Under the pieces are notes generated by a model that was given only the letters and a program-made list of their open reading frames with translations, was not told the origin of the DNA and made no database searches. From Flavobacteriales bacterium (lineage in GTDB: Bacteria > Bacteroidota > Bacteroidia > NS11-12g > UBA955): a DNA stretch of 9,796 nucleotides. A program made the position numbers and the translations under genes. Below are positions 1 through 6,055 of the stretch, one piece after another. Position 1 is the stretch's first letter. Every line of letters begins with the position of its first letter. The stretch is from assembly GCA_947472115.1 (NCBI GenBank), contig CANIZU010000060.1, positions 1 to 9,796 on the forward strand, written 5' to 3'.

Positions 1-882
1 AAAGACCAACCCGAGCTTTTAATCATCGATTCAATTCAAACGCTATACAGCGATCAGCTTGATGCCACTCCGGGAAGCGTATCGCAAATCAGAGAATGCG
101 CAGGCCAATTGTTACAATTTGCCAAAGAAAATGACGTCCCCGTTTTCTTGGTTGGACATATCACCAAAGATGGAAACTTGGCTGGGCCGAAGATATTGGA
201 ACACATGGTGGATACCGTTTTGCAATTTGAGGGTGATAGGCATCATGCGTATCGAATCATCAGAACATTAAAAAACCGATTTGGAAGCACGCAAGAACTG
301 GGCATTTACGAGATGCATGGCGCTGGATTGAAAGGCGTTAAAAACCCGTCAGAAATTTGGCTTGCCCAACGCGAAGAAGTCCTTTCTGGCATTGGCATTG
401 CCGCCGTACTTGAGGGAGTTAGGCCGTTACTTTTAGAAACCCAAGCCTTGGTTAGTACTGCGGTATACGGAACACCACAGCGATCTGCCACAGGCTACGA
501 TCTCCGCCGGCTAAACATGCTGCTGGCAGTATTGGAAAAACGATGCGGATTTAAATTGGGTCAGCAAGATGTATTTGTCAATCTCGCCGGCGGCCTCAGA
601 CTCGAAGATCCCGCCTTGGACTTGAGTTTGATGGCGGCCATCATGAGCAGCTTCTATTCAGAACCCCTTCCACCCAAATGCGTATTCTCGGCCGAAGTAG
701 GCCTTAGCGGTGAAGTTCGTGCGGTTCAACGGGTGGAACAACGCATCGCTGAAGCAGAAAAACTAGGCTTTACGGACATCGTGATTTCCAAATACAACAA
801 GTTCAATCAGGAGCACACGGGCAAAATCAAAGTGCATTCCTTTGGTAGAATCGACGAGGTATTTGGTTGGTTGTTCAGTTAA
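1..882 (+). CDS. radA: DNA repair/recombination protein RadA (5' truncated)
   Basis: This is the C-terminal 293 residues of RadA (Sms), a RecA-like ATPase that acts as a branch-migration helicase in homologous recombination. The frame is open from base 1, so the start codon, the N-terminal zinc finger and Walker A lie outside the window; against a family length of about 450 residues, roughly 160 are missing. Visible landmarks are the Walker B strand (PELLIIDS, window residues 4-11), the RadA signature KNRFG (residues 91-95), and a Lon-protease-like C-terminal domain with GTPQRSATGYDLRRLNML and LAGGLRLEDPALDLS. The protein ends normally, shortly after VISKYN. Its TAA stop lies within a TTAA that is also the stop of the opposing crtB gene, so there is no intergenic terminator. 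The family assignment is very secure; a TTG at 109 is internal and is not the start. Confidence 0.97.
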   Translation, partial: KDQPELLIIDSIQTLYSDQLDATPGSVSQIRECAGQLLQFAKENDVPVFLVGHITKDGNLAGPKILEHMVDTVLQFEGDRHHAYRIIRTLKNRFGSTQELGIYEMHGAGLKGVKNPSEIWLAQREEVLSGIGIAAVLEGVRPLLLETQALVSTAVYGTPQRSATGYDLRRLNMLLAVLEKRCGFKLGQQDVFVNLAGGLRLEDPALDLSLMAAIMSSFYSEPLPPKCVFSAEVGLSGEVRAVQRVEQRIAEAEKLGFTDIVISKYNKFNQEHTGKIKVHSFGRIDEVFGWLFS

Positions 883-1718
883 GCACCCATCAACTTTTCT
901 TTCACAAAACTCTGCGCCAACAAAGCGATTTTCTGCGTATTTGGAATGCGGACGCGACTTTCTAGAATATCGACCGCGGTAGTACGCTCAATTTTTTCAA
1001 GCAGTTTCAAATAATAAATATAGGCAGTATAAACACCCAATCTGCAACCCACTGGAAGCTGAACGATGCCTTTATAAGCATGGGCAAAATCGTTTTTTAC
1101 ATCGTGTATGATTTCGTATTTATCCGAATCGGAGAAATGATTAAAATCGACCCCAGGAAAATATACTCTACCGCGTTCTTCTACATCGGAACGGATATCA
1201 CGCAAGAAATTGACCTTTTGAAATGCCGCGCCCAAACTTCTTGCAAAAGGAACCAAATCATTGTATTGCTGATCGTTGCCGTTACAAAAAACCTTCAAAC
1301 ACATCAAGCCAACCACCTCAGCACTTCCATAGATGTATTCTGAATAACTCTGGGCATTGTGCGAACTCGTATCCAAATCCTCTTCCATCGAATTAAAGAA
1401 TGGTTCTATAAGCTCCTTCCCAACGCCATATTGATTTGCTGCCAACTGAAACGCATGTAAAACCGGGTTGGTACTAATCCCCTCTTCCATCGCACGATAA
1501 GTCTGGCTTTTAAAATCCATGAGCATTTGCTCTTTGTTATAACCGTGGAATGTATCTACGATTTCATCCGCCACGCGCACCAATCCATAAATTGAGAAAA
1601 TTGCCCATCTGCATTCTTTTGATAACAACCTGATACCCAACGAGAAACTGGTGCTGTAATTCAGCGCCAATCTGCGACTCATCGCGATAGAGGTTTCATC
1701 AAATAGCTTAATGCTCAT
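879..1718 (-). CDS. crtB: Phytoene synthase
   Basis: A 279-residue squalene/phytoene synthase family enzyme, which condenses two geranylgeranyl diphosphates to phytoene, the first committed step of C40 carotenoid synthesis. Both Mg-binding aspartate-rich motifs are present: DEIVD (residues 51-55) and NFLRDIRSDVEERGRVYFP (170-188, with D174 and D178). The substrate-pocket motifs YSTSF (21-25) and YIYGSAEVVG (128-137) are also intact. Length is normal for the family. The ATG overlaps the end of crtI by 11 bp and has an AAAGGA Shine-Dalgarno-like sequence (1725-1730) six bases upstream, inside crtI, so translation is probably coupled. Its stop shares TTAA with radA. A squalene or dehydrosqualene synthase is the alternative reading; the adjacent crtI and crtZ favour phytoene. 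Confidence 0.95.
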   Translation of the reverse strand: MSIKLFDETSIAMSRRLALNYSTSFSLGIRLLSKECRWAIFSIYGLVRVADEIVDTFHGYNKEQMLMDFKSQTYRAMEEGISTNPVLHAFQLAANQYGVGKELIEPFFNSMEEDLDTSSHNAQSYSEYIYGSAEVVGLMCLKVFCNGNDQQYNDLVPFARSLGAAFQKVNFLRDIRSDVEERGRVYFPGVDFNHFSDSDKYEIIHDVKNDFAHAYKGIVQLPVGCRLGVYTAYIYYLKLLEKIERTTAVDILESRVRIPNTQKIALLAQSFVKEKLMGA

Positions 1719-3180
1719 TTACAATCCTTTCTGTTACTAAACGAGAGCCGATAACTACAATAGGCAATCCTGTTCCAGGGTGAGTACTGGCTCCAACATA
1801 ATAAACATTGTTGAGCTTTTCGTCTTTATTCGCCGGCCTTAACGCGCCAATTTGGTTCAATCCGTGCGCCAATCCCAAACCACTCCCCTTGTACAAGTTG
1901 AACATTTCCTGCCACTCGTTGGGTGTATAAACAACCTGAGTGAGAACATTGTTTTTGATATCAAAATTTACACGTTTCCCTAAATCTTCAATAATCTCAT
2001 CCACCAATTTATTTGCATCGCTCCAATCTGGCTTCACCCGTAGATCTGGAACCGGACAAAGGATGAATAAATTCTCACAGCCCTCGGGTGCACAATCCGG
2101 GTTGCTTTTGCTTGCCACATTGACATAATAATAAGGTTTCTCAGGTGCCACAGTACTTCTGAAAATTGTATCGGCATAGCCTCTGAAATTATCGCCCAAA
2201 AAATAGTTGTGGTGATGAATGCCCGGAATGGTTCCTTTTACACCCAAATAAATAGTAAATGGCGCCAATGTCCATTCCATTTTATCGAGTTTCGCTTCGG
2301 TATATTTTGTACGATGCAAAAACTTGCCTCGGAACCAAGCCGCATCGGCATTGATGACAAATAGATCCGACATATACGCATCGCCAGCGGCACTGGTCAC
2401 TGAAACCATTTTGCCTGCTTGATGCTGAACCGACATAATCTCGGTGTTGTAAATCATTTTCACACCCTTCTTCTCAAGCAAGCCCATGATGCCTTCAACG
2501 ATTTTATACATCCCACCCTTCACATTCCAATACCCATCGTGCTCTAGCTCAGTGTAATTCAAGAGATTGTAAACACTAGGCGTATTAAAGGGCGTCGCAC
2601 CCAAAAAGAAAGCCACCAATGAAAATATAATTTTCACCTCTTCACTCTCAAAATGTCGTTCCAACTCCGCCCAAAACGTCCTAAACATCTTCGGCAAATG
2701 CTTCATCGGCACCGTTGCCATACTCATAGCATACGAAACGATATTGTCGAAATTTCGCTTAATGATTTTGTACTCCGTATCGTGAAAAATCTCTTTCGCC
2801 CCTTTCAAATATCCCTTCACTTTCACTTCAAAATCATCCTCTATCCCTCTGAATTCGTTGGCGAGTTTGTCCAAATCCTTATAAATCTGAAACACACGAT
2901 CACTACCAGCCATGTTCACAGTATAGAGCGGATTCAGCTCGTTGAGCTCAAATGGAATAGGCTCTCCGATGGAATCAAACAGTTCTTTGAATTCATAACT
3001 CATCGAAAAGAATGAAGGCCCTAGATCAAAAGTAAAACCGTCTTTTTTTAACACATGCAAACGTCCGCCCGGCAATGCCTGCTTCTCGATGATGGTTACT
3101 TGATAGCCTTTATAGCTCAATCGAAGAGCTGTAGACAAGCCACCGAGACCCGCACCAACAATAGTTACTGACTTAGTCAC
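1708..3180 (-). CDS. crtI: Phytoene desaturase (CrtI type)
   Basis: A 490-residue FAD-dependent carotenoid desaturase that converts phytoene to lycopene (or a less desaturated intermediate) by successive dehydrogenations, usually at the membrane. The N-terminal Rossmann dinucleotide-binding fold reads VGAGLGGLS (residues 8-16), followed by the ribose-binding acid E32 and PGGR (37-40). Near the C-terminus is the CrtI signature GASTHPGTGLP (463-473). The start is a GTG at 3180. It fits because the FAD motif begins at residue 5 and the next methionine is far downstream. The GTG lies in an 8-bp overlap (GTGACTAA, 3173-3180) with the stop of crtZ, which suggests coupled translation; only a weak GGA precedes it. 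The product range (neurosporene, lycopene or didehydrolycopene) cannot be read from the sequence. Confidence 0.95.
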   Translation of the reverse strand: MTKSVTIVGAGLGGLSTALRLSYKGYQVTIIEKQALPGGRLHVLKKDGFTFDLGPSFFSMSYEFKELFDSIGEPIPFELNELNPLYTVNMAGSDRVFQIYKDLDKLANEFRGIEDDFEVKVKGYLKGAKEIFHDTEYKIIKRNFDNIVSYAMSMATVPMKHLPKMFRTFWAELERHFESEEVKIIFSLVAFFLGATPFNTPSVYNLLNYTELEHDGYWNVKGGMYKIVEGIMGLLEKKGVKMIYNTEIMSVQHQAGKMVSVTSAAGDAYMSDLFVINADAAWFRGKFLHRTKYTEAKLDKMEWTLAPFTIYLGVKGTIPGIHHHNYFLGDNFRGYADTIFRSTVAPEKPYYYVNVASKSNPDCAPEGCENLFILCPVPDLRVKPDWSDANKLVDEIIEDLGKRVNFDIKNNVLTQVVYTPNEWQEMFNLYKGSGLGLAHGLNQIGALRPANKDEKLNNVYYVGASTHPGTGLPIVVIGSRLVTERIVNEH

Positions 3181-3619
3181 GTCCGTATTTCGTTAAATAT
3201 CTTTTTGGAACAAATAGGAATCCAAAGGCTTCCGCACCATCTTTGGTATGCACTGCATGATGCAAATGATGTGTCTGACGCATAGCCTTGAAATATCTTA
3301 ATCGCGCACCGCGCAACCATTTTACACGTTGATGCACAAAAACATCGTGAACCAAAAAATAAGCGACACCGTATAAAGCAATTCCCAGCCCCGCAAAAAA
3401 TCTCCAATCGTAATCTGCAGCGCCCAAAATGATTAACAAAGCAGAGGGCAAAGCGAACATAAATCCAAACAAATCATTGAGTTCAAACCTGCCTTTTCTG
3501 GGCTTGTGATGACTTTCATGCCAAACCCACATAAAACCGTGCATCATGTATTTGTGGGAAAACCAAGCCACGAATTCCATGAGAAAGAAAAAGAGAAGGA
3601 CAATTAAGAAATTAATCAT
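3173..3619 (-). CDS. crtZ: Beta-carotene hydroxylase (CrtZ)
   Basis: A 148-residue integral-membrane non-haem di-iron hydroxylase of the fatty-acid hydroxylase superfamily, which adds hydroxyls at C3 and C3' of beta-ionone rings (beta-carotene to zeaxanthin). All four histidine clusters are intact: HKYMMH (residues 22-27), HESHH (34-38), HDVFVH (91-96) and HHLHH (117-121). Hydrophobic stretches at about residues 1-20, 52-68 and 74-90 are consistent with membrane segments. Length is on the short side but usual for bacterial CrtZ. It is the first gene of the crtZ-crtI-crtB operon. The ATG at 3619 has no Shine-Dalgarno sequence, as is common in Bacteroidota, and follows a candidate promoter by about 57 bases. 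No lycopene cyclase, which would supply its ring substrate, is in the window. Confidence 0.94.
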   Translation of the reverse strand: MINFLIVLLFFFLMEFVAWFSHKYMMHGFMWVWHESHHKPRKGRFELNDLFGFMFALPSALLIILGAADYDWRFFAGLGIALYGVAYFLVHDVFVHQRVKWLRGARLRYFKAMRQTHHLHHAVHTKDGAEAFGFLFVPKRYLTKYGRD

Positions 3620-3626
3620 TTTGTTG

Positions 3627-3645
3627 AATGTTTACATTTAACATT
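3627..3645. repeat. Inverted repeat in the crtZ leader
   Basis: AATGTT (3627-3632) and AACATT (3640-3645) form a perfect 6-bp inverted repeat around a 7-base spacer, between the candidate promoter and the crtZ start. It could be an operator half-site pair or a weak leader hairpin. Its function is unknown and chance is possible. Confidence 0.3.
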
Positions 3646-3676
3646 TCTACGTTGGAAAGGTTTTCTCTTGCCGATG

Positions 3677-3707
3677 GAAATTTATTAAATTTACGATTCT
3701 CAACAAA
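3677..3707 (-). promoter_or_regulatory. Candidate Bacteroidota promoter of the crtZ-crtI-crtB operon
   Basis: Read on the minus strand, TTTG (3707-3704), an exact 19-base spacer and TAAATTTC (3684-3677) match the Bacteroidota consensus TTTG-N19-TAnnTTTG at all positions but the last. Transcription would begin near 3670 and leave a leader of about 50 bases before the crtZ ATG. It is the best-matching complete promoter in the window, but the call is by eye and no start site has been measured. Confidence 0.6.
3678..3692. repeat. AT-rich perfect dyad overlapping the crtZ -7 box
   Basis: AAATTTA and TAAATTT are separated by a single base, giving a 15-bp perfect inverted repeat. It covers almost all of the candidate -7 element and part of the spacer of the crtZ promoter. 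This is where a repressor operator would sit, but a dyad of A and T only can easily arise by chance. Confidence 0.35.
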
Positions 3708-3717
3708 AATTCTCAAT

Positions 3718-3732
3718 CCGCCCGAGGGGCGG
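3718..3732 (-). terminator. Candidate terminator hairpin after the outer-membrane protein gene
   Basis: CCGCCC (3718-3723) and GGGCGG (3727-3732) form a perfect 6-bp G+C stem with a 3-base loop, 8 bases past the stop of the gene ending at 3741. On the minus strand a T-run follows only after about 8 bases (AATTTTTG), so as an intrinsic terminator it is imperfect. On the plus strand nothing U-rich follows. It sits directly upstream of the crtZ promoter and would insulate the two units. Confidence 0.4.
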
Positions 3733-3740
3733 CGAAACTA

Positions 3741-4910
3741 TTAATGCGAAAGAATCCCCTTTGGCTGAGGGGCCGACAATCTGTATGTAACGCCAAAAGA
3801 AATCAAGTAGTCGGCAAACGCGGCATCACCATTTCGGGCAACTCCGGATGCATCTTGAATTTGTTTATCGGTCACACTCTGACTGCGCATGCGATACATC
3901 GCAATGGGAACATTTAAGTTGTAAGTGGTTTTCCCCTTCATGTAAGTCACGCCAGGTTCGGCAGAAACGATGTATCCGGGACGACGAAACCCAAGGCTTT
4001 CGCCAATGATATCTCTCACGGGAATACCTTCAAGGCGTGCACCCCAAGAGAATGACAAGCCATGTAAACGACTTTGCGACAAAACACCTACACGCGCCGC
4101 ATATTGATCAGGCACAGAGCACATATATTCATTTGTGTAAACTGTACCACCCACGGTTGCACTGCGATTTGTAAGTGTGCCATTCACACCACGAGGATTG
4201 AATAAATAATAGGCATTCCCATAGATAAACAAACCATCGTTCACTTCCCAAAAACCTTGCATATCGATAATCAAACCCAATCCACCATCTCCCAATTGAA
4301 TGCTTTGATCTACTGGACGATACAATGTCTTTCTTGACGATAAACCCGTTTGAGGATCTTTAACCAAAATATTATAAAAACTGTCTTGCACATTCCAATT
4401 ACCCGTTGGCAATTTTAGTGCCGCACCAACCGACAGGTTACTTTTAGTATGACTCGCGGGATTCCATAACCACCGAGATGCACCAATTCTTGCATCGCCC
4501 AAACCTGAAGAAGTAGAAGTCTTTCTTGCACCAGCAAATGTAGCAGTCTGACCACCATGCTCATAATAACTCGAACGATCTGTGTAACTCAACGGGACGC
4601 CTAAATTCAACTGCCAGCGTGTGTTCATGCCGTATGATGCTGACAGCTCCATTGTATTTGAGTAATTGATTACTTGGTTCTGTTTAACCATACGATCAAA
4701 CTGTTCTTCATCGCCTTTGAAATGACGGAATGATTTAAAATATCTATAATTCGTACCCACTTGCCATTGTCCGGGCACTAGGGCCAATCCCGTTCCACCC
4801 GCAACTCCACAACCCCCAAATCCGCGGATTGCTACGCACCCTTGTGCCATTAAGTTTTGAACCGATATAAGTCCCCCACAAGCAAACACGATCGTAAAAA
4901 ATCTTTTCAT
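3741..4910 (-). CDS. Putative outer-membrane beta-barrel protein, function unknown
   Basis: A 389-residue exported protein. A signal peptide is evident (MKRFF, hydrophobic core, then NLMA, with likely cleavage before Q23). The mature part begins QGCVAIRGFGGCG, with paired cysteines at about residues 25 and 34. The rest is rich in alternating aromatic and small residues in predicted beta-strands (for example QWQVGTNYRYFKSF and WQLNLGVPLSYTDR), contains SSGLGDARIGASRW in the middle, and ends in a strand-like YLISFGVTYRL. This resembles the loosely defined transporter / phenol-degradation MetA-like outer-membrane family (Phenol_MetA_deg), to which I assign it only tentatively. The cysteine is not preceded by a good lipobox, so I do not call a lipoprotein. 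The gene has its own promoter-like sequence and is followed by a hairpin, so it is probably monocistronic and separate from the crt operon. Its substrate, if it transports anything, cannot be told. Confidence 0.8.
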   Translation of the reverse strand: MKRFFTIVFACGGLISVQNLMAQGCVAIRGFGGCGVAGGTGLALVPGQWQVGTNYRYFKSFRHFKGDEEQFDRMVKQNQVINYSNTMELSASYGMNTRWQLNLGVPLSYTDRSSYYEHGGQTATFAGARKTSTSSGLGDARIGASRWLWNPASHTKSNLSVGAALKLPTGNWNVQDSFYNILVKDPQTGLSSRKTLYRPVDQSIQLGDGGLGLIIDMQGFWEVNDGLFIYGNAYYLFNPRGVNGTLTNRSATVGGTVYTNEYMCSVPDQYAARVGVLSQSRLHGLSFSWGARLEGIPVRDIIGESLGFRRPGYIVSAEPGVTYMKGKTTYNLNVPIAMYRMRSQSVTDKQIQDASGVARNGDAAFADYLISFGVTYRLSAPQPKGILSH

Positions 4911-4927
4911 AATTCGTTTTAGTTATG

Positions 4928-4958
4928 CAAATATACGCAACACCCCTTACTTTGCATA
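4928..4958 (-). promoter_or_regulatory. Candidate Bacteroidota promoter of the outer-membrane protein gene
   Basis: On the minus strand, TATATTTG (4935-4928) is a perfect TAnnTTTG -7 element. A 19-base spacer upstream leads to TATG (4958-4955), which matches three of four bases of the TTTG -33 element. The start codon follows 17 bases after the -7 element, so the leader would be only about 12 bases. The 85-bp region is shared with the divergent murB gene. Confidence 0.55.
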
Positions 4959-4995
4959 TGGAAATAGTCCATTGTAAGCCTTTTTTTAAGAATCC

Positions 4996-6012
4996 ATGCT
5001 CGTCCAAACAAATCATTCCCTACTAAAATGCAACACTTTTGGATTCAACATCTCCGCTAGTGAGTTCCTAGCCATCCAAAGTTTGGAACAACTGGACAAA
5101 TTGCATATAGAAAAGCAGTTGGCGCGCACTGACATTGGAATCTTAGGCGGCGGAAGTAACATCACTTTTACAAAGAATTTTACCGGCCTTATTTTAAAGA
5201 ATGAGATTTTTGGCAAAACCATAATTCAAGAAACCAATGAATTTGCGATTATTGAATTTGGCGGCGGCGAACCCTGGCATGGGGCAGTTTTACATGCACT
5301 ATCGCTAAACCTTGGCGGAATTGAGAATTTAAGCCTTATTCCTGGAACCGTTGGCGCTTCACCCATCCAAAATATCGGAGCTTATGGCGTTGAATTACGG
5401 GATGTTTTTCACTCGCTATCTGCGTTCCATTTACCCACCGGAGAAATCCACCATTTCGATGCAAAAGCCTGCGAATTCGGCTATCGCGACAGTATTTTTA
5501 AACGCGAAAAAAGAGGGCAGTATTTCATCGTATCTGTGCAACTAAAATTGAGTAAAAATGCGGAAATCAAAACCCAATACGGCGATATTCAAGCCACTTT
5601 GGATGGTTGGGGAATTGAGAAACCAACGAATCACGACATCTCAAAAGCGGTAATTTTTATCCGTGAAAGCAAATTGCCAAACCCAGCAGAAATAGGCAAC
5701 TGCGGTAGTTTTTTTAAGAATCCTGTGGTTTCAAGTGAAATCATTCCAGCGCTTCAATCACAATACCCCGACATCAAAACCTTCCCTGCAGGAACAGGCC
5801 TTACAAAGGTACCGGCGGGATGGCTCATCGAAAAAGCAGGATGGAAAGGTTTTAGACGAGGCGATGTGGGCGTCCATGCCAAACAAGCCTTGGTTTTGGT
5901 AAACTATGGAAATGGCACAGGCCAGGAAGTCATTGATTTAGCCCACGAAATTCAAGCCGATGTTTTATCAAAGTTTGGCATCGTCCTAGAAATGGAAGTC
6001 AATGCTTGGTAA
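4996..6012 (+). CDS. murB: UDP-N-acetylmuramate dehydrogenase MurB (type I)
   Basis: A 338-residue FAD enzyme of the cytoplasm that reduces UDP-GlcNAc-enolpyruvate to UDP-MurNAc with NADPH, the second committed step of peptidoglycan precursor synthesis. The FAD-binding segments GGGSN (residues 51-55) and IPGTVGASPIQNIGAYG (115-131) are clear. Catalytic residues are visible as R164 in FGYRDS, the proton donor S238 in GSFFKNP (237-243), and a C-terminal glutamate in LEMEV (E332, by analogy with E. coli E325). Length and C-terminus fit the type I (E. coli-like) class. The ATG at 4996 places NTFG at residues 13-16, as usual in the family. It is divergent from the outer-membrane protein gene, and a poly-T run (4981-4987) precedes the start. 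It may be co-transcribed with the next gene, 43 bases downstream. Confidence 0.96.
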   Translation: MLVQTNHSLLKCNTFGFNISASEFLAIQSLEQLDKLHIEKQLARTDIGILGGGSNITFTKNFTGLILKNEIFGKTIIQETNEFAIIEFGGGEPWHGAVLHALSLNLGGIENLSLIPGTVGASPIQNIGAYGVELRDVFHSLSAFHLPTGEIHHFDAKACEFGYRDSIFKREKRGQYFIVSVQLKLSKNAEIKTQYGDIQATLDGWGIEKPTNHDISKAVIFIRESKLPNPAEIGNCGSFFKNPVVSSEIIPALQSQYPDIKTFPAGTGLTKVPAGWLIEKAGWKGFRRGDVGVHAKQALVLVNYGNGTGQEVIDLAHEIQADVLSKFGIVLEMEVNAW

Positions 6013-6055
6013 GGGCAGATTGGCTGTTTGAAGTTTGTGCCGTAAATTGCACCCA

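Noticed and set aside
3753..3773. CCCC/GGGG hairpin at the 3' end of the outer-membrane protein gene
   Set aside because: The stem is short with a large loop and lies within the coding sequence; the hairpin at 3718-3732 is the better terminator candidate.
4819..4830. 12-bp perfect palindrome AATCCGCGGATT
   Set aside because: It lies inside the signal-peptide-proximal coding sequence of the outer-membrane protein and is explained by the codons for A-I-R-G-F. No associated promoter or repeat copies were seen.
4951..4982. TTTG followed 20 bases later by TAAGCCTT as a murB promoter
   Set aside because: The -7 element matches TAnnTTTG poorly and the spacing is off by one; it would also leave fewer than ten leader bases. 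It is too weak to list, although murB needs some promoter in this gap.
6020..6050. TTGG-N19-TAAATTGC as a promoter for the T9SS protein gene
   Set aside because: Both boxes are degenerate, and the 43-base gap after murB allows simple read-through transcription.
6035..6055. TTG at 6035 as the start of the T9SS protein
   Set aside because: It would add MCRKLHP before an otherwise typical signal peptide; the ATG at 6056 gives the normal short basic N-terminus.
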